64,000 nt of DNA from Anaerobiospirillum sp. NML120449 (GTDB lineage: Bacteria > Pseudomonadota > Gammaproteobacteria > Enterobacterales > Succinivibrionaceae), in NCBI RefSeq assembly GCF_023051105.1, contig NZ_JALKIL010000016.1, forward strand, positions 1 to 64,000, in the 5' to 3' direction. The notes under the pieces are model-generated. The model was given only the letters and a program-made list of their open reading frames with translations. It did no database searches and was not told where the DNA came from. This document shows positions 1 to 8,117 of this stretch, piece by piece. The stretch's first letter is position 1. The number at the start of each line of letters is the position of its first letter. The position numbers and the translations under genes are program-made.

Positions 1-15
1 ATATAAAACTATTAG

Positions 16-60
16 TAAGTTGAGCCCCATTCCCACCATGTGGAAACGGGGCTCAACTTA
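16..60. terminator. Strong hairpin at window edge, probable terminator
   Basis: A perfect 13-bp inverted repeat (TAAGTTGAGCCCC at 16-28 and its complement at 48-60) encloses a 19-nt loop that can pair further (TTCC...GGAA). It has no long T run. It probably ends a transcript entering from the left of the window or the methyltransferase gene on the minus strand; which one cannot be decided from here. Confidence 0.5.
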
Positions 61-231
61 TTCTCCCCGCTGCACTGAAACTTGATTCAGGTTTGGCCTG
101 TCAGTTAGTCAGCCTGCTGCATTGCCTGTTAAGGTAACAGGCCAGGGATGGTGCCAGCTCCAGAACCAGCCATGGCATATGCTATTGGGCATATACCGTG
201 GCTTGGCTGTGCCGGGATGCCTCGCAGGTGC

Positions 232-1176
232 CTACTTCTTTGCTTTTGTGGTGGTGGAGCGGTCGACGCAGTAGAGCACAAACTCGTTGTGGTAGCTGTT
301 CTTGCGGCAGTAGAACTCGTAATCAGGGTTGATGCTCTTGATGAAGATTGGCAGTTCCCACATGTGCTCAATCTTGTGATAGAGGCAGACGCACATGCGT
401 GGCCTGTACTTCTGGATGGTCTTTACAGAGCCCTTGAGAGCTTCAAGCTCGGCGCCTTCAATGTCGTACTTGAGGAAATCTGGCTTGATCTTGTTCTTCT
501 CAATCCAGTCGTCCAGAACAATGCAGTCAACCTCGATATTGCCATCAGCTGTGGCATAGGAGGCACCGGCCATACCAGGAGCGGCAGCAAAAGGAATCTT
601 GCACTCCTTGTCACCTACAGCAAGGTTAATGGCAGTGGCGGTATCGTGGCCATTGGCCTTGAAGTTCTCTACCAGAACCTGGTAGTTGTATGGACTTGGC
701 TCAAAGCTGTAAACCTTGCTGGCTCCATTGTGGTATGCCCACAGAGCAGTATCACCAAAGCAGGCTCCACAGTCGATAAAGACATCACCCTTGTTGACCT
801 TGACCAGATCACCATAGCGGTACTGCTCGGCCACATAGGTGGTCATGAGCATGGTGGCCAGATAGCCCAGCTCCTCTTCCTTGCAGGCCATCTTAGGGCA
901 CTGTGGGGACTTTACGAACTCATCCCAGCGGGCCACGATTTCTGTATCCCACTGCTCCTTGGTAAATGGTGATACCTGATCAGCAAGCTCACGATTAATG
1001 GTCTTGAGCATCAAATAGGACAGTTCATTCTGGAAATGAACCTTGCTCTGCTCATCACACAGCCAGGACATAACGATTTCCAGCTTGTTCTTGTGGGTTA
1101 CAAACTTGGAGGAGTTGGTGTGAAGAGCGATTTGCAGAACCTTTTCTGCAAAATTCAGAGAGTCGAGTACAGACAT
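232..1176 (-). CDS. FkbM-family SAM-dependent methyltransferase (single domain)
   Basis: This 314-residue protein is a predicted cytoplasmic S-adenosylmethionine-dependent O-methyltransferase of the FkbM family, which methylates sugars or other small acceptors. A helical N-terminal part (about 1-125) precedes the Rossmann-like domain. SAM motif I reads VFIDCGACFG (residues 132-141), the acidic residue that binds the ribose is in YSFEPS (E159), and the FkbM hallmark FLKYDIEGAE is at 234-243. The ATG start has a GGAAA-type ribosome site. Two larger FkbM paralogues follow on the same strand, each separated by ~600 bp of non-coding DNA, so the three are probably separate transcripts. Such genes often decorate capsule, LPS or flagellar glycans; the acceptor here is unknown. 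Its C-terminal half differs clearly from the two paralogues, so it is not a recent duplicate. Confidence 0.85.
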   Translation of the reverse strand: MSVLDSLNFAEKVLQIALHTNSSKFVTHKNKLEIVMSWLCDEQSKVHFQNELSYLMLKTINRELADQVSPFTKEQWDTEIVARWDEFVKSPQCPKMACKEEELGYLATMLMTTYVAEQYRYGDLVKVNKGDVFIDCGACFGDTALWAYHNGASKVYSFEPSPYNYQVLVENFKANGHDTATAINLAVGDKECKIPFAAAPGMAGASYATADGNIEVDCIVLDDWIEKNKIKPDFLKYDIEGAELEALKGSVKTIQKYRPRMCVCLYHKIEHMWELPIFIKSINPDYEFYCRKNSYHNEFVLYCVDRSTTTKAKK

Positions 1177-1764
1177 GATATTTTCCGTGTTCGGCCTGAC
1201 AAGAAGTCAGGCTCCAAAAGATAAATCTTTCCTGCAGTAATACTAATCGATAACCGTGGCAATTCAACGCCACAGGAGATGTGCTATCGACCAAGGCAAC
1301 ACCTCAGCAGCAGGCCATGGCAATGGCTGCGCGTCAGCCCATGGGGCAAGGGGCATGGCAAAGCCTCAGGCTTCTGGTATGAGCAATGGCATGAGCGGCG
1401 CATCAGAGCCTCAGGCATGGTCATGGTCATGGTAATCGACCAGACCGTGGGCAATTTCAAGGCAGACACAGGCCAGTCCATTCCTGTGACCCTGCAGCTG
1501 CTCCTGCTGTTGTCCATTGAGGAATGCACGGCTGGCCTGACCGGCTAAGCCTGCCAGTACCATGTTTGCAGGCCGATTGGCCTGCAGGATGGCATGCCTG
1601 CATGCATGCAGGCATAGTTGTCAGACAAGTTGCCCTGCATTGCCATTATGGCGTCTTGCGTATCGGGAGCGGCCCCGTTATGTGCATGACCTTATGATGT
1701 ACATGGCTGGAGGCTGATGCAGGCAGGCTTTGGCCGGGCTCAGAGCTGTGGCCATGGCTCGTTG
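1177..1764. other. Intergenic, two adjacent palindromes
   Basis: No gene is supported. The stretch is GC-rich and low in complexity (repeated CATGGC and CAGGCC words). At 1567-1586 there is an 8-bp inverted repeat (TGCAGGCC, 4-nt loop, GGCCTGCA). Immediately beside it, 1594-1615 is a perfect 22-bp palindrome centred on GCATGCATGC. The pair lies 150-200 bp downstream of the next minus-strand gene and may act in its termination, but no T run follows. Confidence 0.5.
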
Positions 1765-3309
1765 TTACTTTTTGTAGTGGAAGTAGCCGTTGCGTTCTTC
1801 CATGGTATCAGGGAGGTAGACCAGGTTGAGGAAATTGACCTCGGCATCTTCAGGTACTGTGCACAGACGCTCATATACGGTCTTGAGCTCCTCTATGGTG
1901 GTTGCTCCCAGACCTGGACGATCCTGATTGACTACAGCATAGGCCCTGTAGCCCCACTTGCTTATCAGATCATGCCACCAGGTGACATTGCCTGTGGCCT
2001 CCATCATGAAAGGACAGAACTCGGCCATAATCAGAGGGCGGAAGCCCTGCTCAAACATCTTCTGAGCACCGTTGAAGACAAATTGCTCATGGCCCTCAAC
2101 ATCAATAAGAATAAAGTCAGGCCACTGATCTTTGTCTTCCTTTGCGTAGATGTTGTCAAGCGAGTCAGCTGGTACGGTGACAGTCTCAAAGGTGGTGTTG
2201 TCAAAGCGTTCAATCTGCTCGATGTGATTGATGGAATTGCCGGCATCGTTGTTATGGTTGATGTGAAACTCCACCTCACCCTTCTTGTCAGTCAGGGCCA
2301 CAGCATGGACCTTGACCTGGTTGTCCAGCTGATTGATTCTGATATTGTCACGCAGCAGCTCCAGGGTTGCCGGAGTTGGCTCAAATACATCAACACTTAC
2401 CCTGCCTGTAAGCTTGGCAGCCAGTACGCTGTACCATCCGATATTGCCACCAATATTGGCCATATTGAAGTGGTCTTTCTGGTCAGCAATCATCTTGATG
2501 ATGTTGGAGGCGATAACAGTCTCTGAAGGCTCCCAGCAGCCGCTCACAGCAATGGACTGTGCTACATAGCCATGGAAGATACCAGGGTCAAAGGTGCGCA
2601 TGATGTAAGGGCCCATGTCACCACGCCAACGGGTGCCCTCAGGCAGAGCTTTATTGAGCTCACTTTCATCACGCAGCTGCAGGGCTTTGACAGCATCAGG
2701 CAGATTAACCAGACCAAAGTGCTCATCAGGCTTTTTCAGGCAAACCAGATAGAAAGAATTGCTGGCTATGCCCTCCTTATTGGCCATAAGAAAAGCGTTG
2801 AGCTTACCAGCATCCTCAAAGGTCATGCCTGCAATTCTGCTGCTGAGCTCCGGGGTCAGATGGCACTTCTGACTGAGCATGCGGAAGTTGATGCCACGGG
2901 CATCAAGCTCCTTACAGCTTAATCTGGCTGCCTCATTCTGGGCTATAGCCTTGCGTTTCTGGTCATCCCAGAACTCAAAAGTTCCACCACTGATACTGCG
3001 TACTATGCCAGGATCAGCCACAGTCATTGGGTTATCCGGTGCAGCGGCTCTGATTTCAATCAAAGCACCATGGGCACAGATACGCCACAGCTCAGCAATA
3101 AAATCAATGAAGGTAAAAGAGTCCTCAAATTGCAGTCTCTCGAGGCTGTAGACAAAACGGGCTGAGCAGACTGAGTCACTTTCTATTTTGGAAAGTGTTT
3201 TACCCCCCCCCATTAAAAATGGCTTGTTTAAGCCATTTTTAACCATTGATGCTGTATTTTTGAAACCCTTGATGGTAAAGGTTTCATCACCAAAGTTCAG
3301 ACAAATCAT
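1765..3309 (-). CDS. Two-domain FkbM-family methyltransferase, probably phase-variable
   Basis: The 514-residue protein has two parts. The N-terminal half (about 35-260) contains a stretch resembling the middle of a class I methyltransferase (AELWRICAHGALIEIRAAAP), without an obvious intact SAM motif I. The C-terminal half is a complete FkbM domain with motif I NIGGNIGWYS (about 285-294), acidic loop DVFEPTP and hallmark ILIDVEGHEQ (about 398-407). The next gene has the same architecture and shares long blocks in the FkbM part. Codons 33-36 (ATG GGG GGG GGT) contain a run of nine G, so gain or loss of one G would shift the frame and remove the enzyme. As read here the gene is in frame (ON). 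The start at 3309 has no strong ribosome site; an ATG at codon 33 directly abuts the G run. The acceptor is unknown; a surface glycan is likely by analogy with other G-tract genes. Confidence 0.85.
   Translation of the reverse strand: MICLNFGDETFTIKGFKNTASMVKNGLNKPFLMGGGKTLSKIESDSVCSARFVYSLERLQFEDSFTFIDFIAELWRICAHGALIEIRAAAPDNPMTVADPGIVRSISGGTFEFWDDQKRKAIAQNEAARLSCKELDARGINFRMLSQKCHLTPELSSRIAGMTFEDAGKLNAFLMANKEGIASNSFYLVCLKKPDEHFGLVNLPDAVKALQLRDESELNKALPEGTRWRGDMGPYIMRTFDPGIFHGYVAQSIAVSGCWEPSETVIASNIIKMIADQKDHFNMANIGGNIGWYSVLAAKLTGRVSVDVFEPTPATLELLRDNIRINQLDNQVKVHAVALTDKKGEVEFHINHNNDAGNSINHIEQIERFDNTTFETVTVPADSLDNIYAKEDKDQWPDFILIDVEGHEQFVFNGAQKMFEQGFRPLIMAEFCPFMMEATGNVTWWHDLISKWGYRAYAVVNQDRPGLGATTIEELKTVYERLCTVPEDAEVNFLNLVYLPDTMEERNGYFHYKK
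3203..3211 (-). repeat. Homopolymeric G9 tract inside coding sequence
   Basis: Nine C on the plus strand, read as nine G in the minus-strand methyltransferase gene at codons 33-36. Mononucleotide G/C runs of eight or more inside surface-modification genes are classical slipped-strand contingency sites, as in Campylobacter and Helicobacter. It is the longest G/C run I noticed in a gene of this window. Confidence 0.9.
3215..3240 (-). other. Terminator-like hairpin inside the methyltransferase gene
   Basis: A perfect 11-bp inverted repeat (AAAAATGGCTT, 4-nt loop, AAGCCATTTTT) sits in codons 24-32. In the minus-strand transcript it is followed at once by AAT and the G9 run. It resembles a weak intrinsic terminator placed just upstream of the slippage site. 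Whether it acts on RNA or merely favours slippage is not known. Confidence 0.55.
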
Positions 3310-3891
3310 AATTCAAATACTTCGATATTAGTTACAAAGGACTGACCCCAGTCCTGAGATATAAATCTGAAGAACCGCTTTGTTGCCAGGCAAGGTCAGG
3401 CCGTGCCAGCCAGTAACTTCACTTTTCAACGTCAGGAAGACTATCTGCAAGCAAGCATACCTGTCTATCTGCATGCATGCATGTGTTCCTGTTTATATGC
3501 CTGCCCTCATCCCAGCCTGCATGCGTTCGTTCCTGTTTATCTGGCTGCCGTCACTCCTGCCTGACTGCATTTCCGTCAGCGTGCCTGCAAGGCATTAAAA
3601 GTGACTGCAGGGATGATGTGTGCAGTCAGAGGGGTTGTAGCAGTTCTGCAGACTGATTTCCTGTAGATCTGCAGGCTGGAGGCAGTCGCCAGCATGCCCC
3701 GGGCACTATGTCAGGGCAGCCAGCTGGGCCATAGCCGCGCAGCTGGCTGGCAGATGTGGCCGGCCGGAGCCTGGCCTGTACGGTCTGGCCAGAGCCAGGG
3801 CCATCAGGAGGCCGGGTTAATCTGTCCGGACTGGCAGTAAGCCAGGCTCGACAGGCGGGCTGCAAGCCTGGCTGGCTGGATGGCCATAGGG
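3310..3891. other. Intergenic, no gene
   Basis: No coding sequence is supported. Part of it (about 3460-3560) has repetitive words such as CCTGTTTAT and GCATGCATGC. The part next to the following gene is very GC-rich with repeated GGCCGG and CCAGGC words. I saw no convincing promoter for the methyltransferase gene that starts at 3309. Confidence 0.5.
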
Positions 3892-5382
3892 TTATTTGAG
3901 CTTTATGTCACCTGAGCTGGTTGTGTACTTGTCCAGTGGCAGGAAGAGCAGGTCAAGGTGGGCTGTGTCCGGGTTGTTGACACTGAGCTGGTCGTAGAAT
4001 TTACGCAGCTCTTGTGTTGTCATCGGAGCTATTTTGCCGTCGGTCATGGCAAATACCTGGTAGTTGTATTTCTCGACCAGCTCGTAATGGTAGCGGCACT
4101 CACCACGCAGGTGGAGCAGAGCAGGTGAGAACTCAACGAGCATGACCGGTCTGAAGCCATTTTCAAAGAGCTCACGGGCACCATCAAGGATCTTCTGCTC
4201 ATGACCCTCGGCATCCATGATGATGATCTCAGGCCAGTCCTTCTTATCCATGCTCAGGTAAGTACTGTCCAGAGTGTCGCAAGGAACAGTAATCTTTTCG
4301 TAGCGGCCATAGTCCTTGTCATTGCCCTCAGCAAAATGAACTACGCTGTTGCCACCGGCATTGGATTCATAAACATAGAAGTCTACTGATCCTTTCTCAT
4401 CGGACAGGGCTACGTCATGGACAGCAATAATATGAGCAAGATCATTGATGGCAATTGTATTTCTGAGCAGCCTCAGGCTCTGTGGAGCAGGTTCAAAGGC
4501 ATCTACCTTTACTCCAGCTGAGGTACGGGCAGCAAGGATTGAATACCAGCCCAGATTGGCGCCGATATTGGCTACGGTAAAGGTTTCGTGCTTATTACCA
4601 AGCATATTGAAAAAGGTGGCGGCTACCTCGCTTTCAAAAGGCTCAATAAAGCCCACATTGATAATATTGCGTGAGGCATACATTGACTCTTCACCAGGGT
4701 CATAGACGCTCATGACAAAAGCAGCATCACCGGTGCTCATAAACGACTTGGCGCCTGATGTGACAAGAGAAGGATTGGCCAGAGCATAGCGGAACTGCTT
4801 ATCCCTGTTGAAGATCAGGATGCACTGTATGCTGTTGAGAGCGTTATCAATACCGAGCAAAGCCTCGAGCAGCTGCTCAGGACTGGCAAAGCCTTTGTTT
4901 CTGAAGCTTTCTGGCACTTGCCTGACTGATACAGGAAACATTCTGGCAAACTCCAGATCAGCATCGAGCCCGGAGGTGCACTTTACTCCCATAAGCGCAA
5001 AGGCTGCATCGAGCTTATCCTTGATTGAGGCAATGGTATATGGGTTCGGGTAGCTGATATTGACCTTGACCATGGCACCGTCGATCATCACTCGACGCAG
5101 GTCCTTAAAGAGCCCCTTGAGATACTCGCCTCCCTCACTGCTGCCAATAAGGTCAAGTGATATATTAACAACCGCTGAATTTGCTGAACTGTCAGGAATA
5201 TCTGTCAGTCTGGAATCAGAGGTAGTAATGCCGGGTATACCCATGGACAGGATACGACCCCTGTAACGCTTTATGCCATGAGAGGTAACTGTAACCAGGC
5301 AGCTGACATCATTCCTGAGTTTTTTCAGATTAACGATACAGTACCTGAACACAGGGCGGCTGATAGTTTGGGATTTGGTCAT
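3892..5382 (-). CDS. Two-domain FkbM-family methyltransferase
   Basis: The 496-residue protein is a paralogue of the preceding two-domain FkbM enzyme. The N-terminal half includes GLFKDLRRVMIDGAMVKVNI, again like the core of a class I methyltransferase. The FkbM half has motif I ANIGANLGWYSILA (about 270-283), acidic loop DAFEPAP and hallmark IIIMDAEGHEQ (about 384-394). The reading frame stays open upstream to 5490, but the ATG at 5382 is preceded by GAGGTTGTAAAT, a good ribosome site, and the upstream residues look like translated GC-rich intergenic DNA. Unlike its neighbour it has no homopolymeric tract and should be expressed constantly. Likely role: methylation of a surface sugar or other small acceptor; the substrate is not inferable. 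Confidence 0.82.
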   Translation of the reverse strand: MTKSQTISRPVFRYCIVNLKKLRNDVSCLVTVTSHGIKRYRGRILSMGIPGITTSDSRLTDIPDSSANSAVVNISLDLIGSSEGGEYLKGLFKDLRRVMIDGAMVKVNISYPNPYTIASIKDKLDAAFALMGVKCTSGLDADLEFARMFPVSVRQVPESFRNKGFASPEQLLEALLGIDNALNSIQCILIFNRDKQFRYALANPSLVTSGAKSFMSTGDAAFVMSVYDPGEESMYASRNIINVGFIEPFESEVAATFFNMLGNKHETFTVANIGANLGWYSILAARTSAGVKVDAFEPAPQSLRLLRNTIAINDLAHIIAVHDVALSDEKGSVDFYVYESNAGGNSVVHFAEGNDKDYGRYEKITVPCDTLDSTYLSMDKKDWPEIIIMDAEGHEQKILDGARELFENGFRPVMLVEFSPALLHLRGECRYHYELVEKYNYQVFAMTDGKIAPMTTQELRKFYDQLSVNNPDTAHLDLLFLPLDKYTTSSGDIKLK

Positions 5383-6010
5383 ATTTACAACCTCAACAAT
5401 GGATAAAGGTAAGCGGGCAGACGGTAGCTGCAAGTAACGACTGCACAAACATACTGTCCAGACAGGTCCTGCCATGGCATGGCACGACATTGCACGGCAT
5501 CCTGCCCAGACAATTCATGCCTGGGCCGGGCAGCCCTGTCGTAAACTCATGCATGGCCGGCCTGCAGCGAGCCCGGCCAGACCGGCCAGACAGGGCCGGG
5601 CCGGACACATCTGCCGTGCGCATCATGCATGGCCGGCCTGTACCGATCCCGGCAATGAGCCGGGTTAAAAGTCCACGGCCAGGGTCCCTGATTCAGAGGC
5701 ATGGATTACAGCCATGTTATGGTCTCATGGCTTGCCCTGGGCTTTTGCCTGGTGGCTTGCAGGCCCTGGTCTCATGGGTGTTTGCGTGCCGTGCTGGCCA
5801 TGATGGGTGCAAAAGGGCGGCCAGCGGGAGTCATAAGAATGCGTATAATACAACGACAGCACGGCAGTGGGTAAATTAAGGCCTGTTTCTGAGCTTTTGA
5901 GCACATTATGGGCGCATTTTCAGCTCAATCTTTGTCTGAAGTTCAGGTGATTAAGCGCTATACTGTGCACTGCTGTCTGCAGACAGCATGATGTTTATTC
6001 CGGGGGCCAG
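5383..6010. other. Divergent intergenic region
   Basis: This region separates the minus-strand methyltransferase from the plus-strand regulator. From about 5450 to 5830 it is GC-rich and repetitive (CCGGCC, CATGGC words). The last 130 bp become AT-richer and hold the regulator's likely promoter (TATACT at 5959-5964) and palindrome. No gene is supported. Confidence 0.5.
5971..5988 (+). promoter_or_regulatory. 18-bp perfect palindrome, likely autoregulatory operator
   Basis: TGCTGTCTGCAGACAGCA reads the same on both strands. It begins 6 bp after a -10-like TATACT (5959-5964) and ends 22 bp before the start codon of the ArsR/SmtB-type regulator, so it would cover the transcription start. ArsR-family repressors usually bind imperfect palindromes at their own promoter. 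The sequence does not match the AT-rich SmtB-type operator, so assignment to this regulator rests on position. Confidence 0.5.
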
Positions 6011-6535
6011 ATGACCACAAACAGTTCACGAACTTCCAGAGGCAAAAACGCTACTGCCGGCCGCAAAAGTAAAAAGGCCAGCACTGAGGCTGACCTTATG
6101 GCGCAGGAGACGCAGGATAAGCAGGATGCGCCGGATTCGGACTCTACAAAAGACAGCAGTGAGAGCAAGTCATCGTGCAGCTGCGGCTGCTGCGCAGGCG
6201 AGAGTATCAATCATGCCCATGAACTGGCTCTTGCCAATGGCGAGCTCATGTCCGGTGATGACATTGAGGTACTTTCAGCCTTCTTCAAGGCCCTGTCTGA
6301 CCCAAGCCGCCTCAATATCGTCTACCTGCTGCTCCAGCACAAACAGCTGTCGGTAGGTGACATTGCCAGTAAGACCAATATGTCCGTCTCGGCAGTCTCC
6401 CATCAGCTGGCCATACTGCGCATGCGTAAACTGGTAACAGTCAAAAGAGACGGCGTAAAGAATTACTACGGCCTGTGCGATGACCACGTCTTTAAGGTCA
6501 TAGAAATGGCCATTGAGCACATCAAAGAAGAATAG
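6011..6535 (+). CDS. ArsR/SmtB-family zinc-type metal sensor repressor
   Basis: The 174-residue protein has a winged helix-turn-helix of the ArsR family (about 84-160; recognition region MSVSAVSHQLAILR at 124-137). Two metal sites are visible. The C-terminal alpha-5 site matches SmtB/ZiaR exactly in spacing: D157, H159, H170, E173. The N-terminal segment has C56, C58, C60, C61 and H68, H70, as in sensors with an extra alpha-N site. The first ~50 residues are Ser/Lys/Asp-rich and probably disordered, longer than usual for the family. Family knowledge makes it a repressor released by zinc or a similar ion. It lies ~370 bp upstream of a cysteine desulfurase gene on the same strand; no metal transporter is adjacent. 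Its own promoter carries a perfect palindrome. Confidence 0.88.
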   Translation: MTTNSSRTSRGKNATAGRKSKKASTEADLMAQETQDKQDAPDSDSTKDSSESKSSCSCGCCAGESINHAHELALANGELMSGDDIEVLSAFFKALSDPSRLNIVYLLLQHKQLSVGDIASKTNMSVSAVSHQLAILRMRKLVTVKRDGVKNYYGLCDDHVFKVIEMAIEHIKEE

Positions 6536-6902
6536 CCACCGGTACAGCCGGGAGCCATACCAGCATGGCTCCAGCCCAGCCATGCTCCAGCACAACCAGG
6601 CGTCATCCCCTGCCCGGGCACAGCATGGCACCTGCCCAGCCTGGTACCATCAGTGCCCCGGCACAGCAAGGTACCAGCCCAGCCAGGTACCAGCCCAGCC
6701 AGGTACCAGCCCCGGGAATACTAAGGATATCTGGCATAGTGCAAGAGCACTCAGTCACCATCATGTCCTGTACATTTATCAATATGCATGCATAGCAGTG
6801 GCATGCGTGGGGCAGGAGCCTCGATGGGCTCGAGACCTTGAGGCAGGGAGAGCTTGAGAGCTGAGGTTTTGGGTTTGTGATGGAGCCGGAGCCCGGTCAA
6901 AT
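6536..6902. other. Intergenic with short tandem repeat
   Basis: The first part (6545-6715) is built of CCAGC/GTACC words, including a 16-bp unit (AGGTACCAGCCCAGCC) repeated 2.7 times at 6669-6711. No terminator or gene is evident. The tail (6860-6902) supplies a possible GGAG ribosome site for the cysteine desulfurase. Confidence 0.55.
6669..6711. repeat. 16-bp tandem repeat, 2.7 copies
   Basis: The unit AGGTACCAGCCCAGCC occurs at 6669-6684 and 6685-6700, with 11 bp of a third copy to 6711. Copies are identical. It lies between the metal-sensor and desulfurase genes and has no known role. Confidence 0.8.
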
Positions 6903-8117
6903 TTGTCCTATCAACCAGAGAGACAGTCTAACGTGAGCAAATCAAATCAGTCAGCATCTGCTGAGCTTCCTGTTTACCTTGATAATGCCGCCTCCACTCC
7001 TATGGATGAGAGAGTAGCTGCAGCCATGATTGAGGTTATCTCAGGTTACTGCCAGTTTGGCAACAGTGCCTCCAAAACCCACAAATTTGGCTGGATTGCA
7101 GCTGAAATTATCGAAAAAGCCCGCGATCAAATTGCTCAGTCTGTAGGCTGCTCACCTCTTGAGATTATCTTTACCTCAGGCGCCACTGAGTCCAATAATC
7201 TGGCCATCAAAGGCATCAGCTATGCCCAGTACCGTATCAATGACAGCCGTCGTCATATCGTGACCACCTCCATTGAGCACAAGTCCGTGCTTGAGTGCTG
7301 TGAGCAGCTGGAGCACCACGGCTTTAAGGTCACTTACATCAAACCACGCACTGATGGCACAGTAAGCGCTCAAATGGTTGCTCAGGCTATCAGTGAGGAT
7401 ACTTTCCTTGTGTCCATAGGACATGCCAACAGCGTACTGGGCTCCATTAACGACATTGAGAGCATTGCCATGCTCTGTCGTGAGCACAATATTGCTTTCC
7501 ATAGCGACTGTGCTCAGACCAATGGTCTTATTGATCTTAAGCTCGATGATGGCAATGTCTCTATGGCTACCCTTACCCCTGAGAAGATCTACGGCCCTAA
7601 GGGCATTGGAGCCCTGTACATCAAAAAAGCTCATAATATCGAGCTCGATCCTCTCATTGTCGGTGGCGGTCATGAAAAGGGTCTGCGTGGCGGCACTCTG
7701 GCCACTCACCAGATTGCCGGCATGGGGGCAGCCTTTGAAATCATGAAAAATGAGCGTGATGAGGTCTTCCAGAAGCTGGTCAAGATGCATGACGATCTGC
7801 TCCCTGAGCTCAAGGCCAGTGCTGACATCACCATCAACGGTTATAACGAAGAGGGCACTACCCCTCACCTGCCCAACATCATTTCCATAACCTTTAATGG
7901 ATCCGCAGGCATGAACATTGTTTCCAAATTATCCAAAATTGCCTGCTCCACAGGTTCAGCCTGCTCCTCAAGCAAGCTGCTGCCAAACTATGTGCTCACT
8001 GAAACCGGCCTGAGCGACGATGCAGCTCTGTCCACCCTGCGCTTCTCACTGGGACGCTTCACCACCAACAAAGACCTGAGCCGTGCCATAGCCGAAGTAG
8101 CCCGCATCTGCTCATAA
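6903..8117 (+). CDS. Divergent cysteine desulfurase (NifS/IscS family, class V PLP enzyme)
   Basis: The protein (404 residues from a TTG at 6903; a GTG at 6933 after AGAGAGA is an alternative) belongs to the PLP-dependent NifS/IscS family, which takes sulfur from cysteine. Recognised elements are YLDNAAST (25-32), GATESNNLAIKG (93-104), H126 stacking on PLP, SDCAQTNG with D202 and Q205, the Schiff-base lysine K228 before IYGPKG, RGGTL (262-266), and the persulfide cysteine C354 in TGSACSSS. The family normally has His just before the lysine (GHK); here it is TPEK, with Glu. The usual NNEIG motif is replaced by ANSVLG. It may therefore be a specialised sulfur donor rather than the housekeeping IscS, and no IscU, IscA or SufE gene is nearby. 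Whether the upstream metal sensor regulates it is inference. Confidence 0.85.
   Translation: MSYQPERQSNVSKSNQSASAELPVYLDNAASTPMDERVAAAMIEVISGYCQFGNSASKTHKFGWIAAEIIEKARDQIAQSVGCSPLEIIFTSGATESNNLAIKGISYAQYRINDSRRHIVTTSIEHKSVLECCEQLEHHGFKVTYIKPRTDGTVSAQMVAQAISEDTFLVSIGHANSVLGSINDIESIAMLCREHNIAFHSDCAQTNGLIDLKLDDGNVSMATLTPEKIYGPKGIGALYIKKAHNIELDPLIVGGGHEKGLRGGTLATHQIAGMGAAFEIMKNERDEVFQKLVKMHDDLLPELKASADITINGYNEEGTTPHLPNIISITFNGSAGMNIVSKLSKIACSTGSACSSSKLLPNYVLTETGLSDDAALSTLRFSLGRFTTNKDLSRAIAEVARICS

Noticed and set aside
148-972. Long plus-strand open frame (274 codons) over the first methyltransferase gene
   Set aside because: It is antisense to a gene with clear FkbM motifs; its translation has no recognisable domain and no ribosome site.
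1717-2526. Plus-strand open frame (269 codons) over the second methyltransferase gene
   Set aside because: Antisense shadow created by codon bias of the real minus-strand gene.
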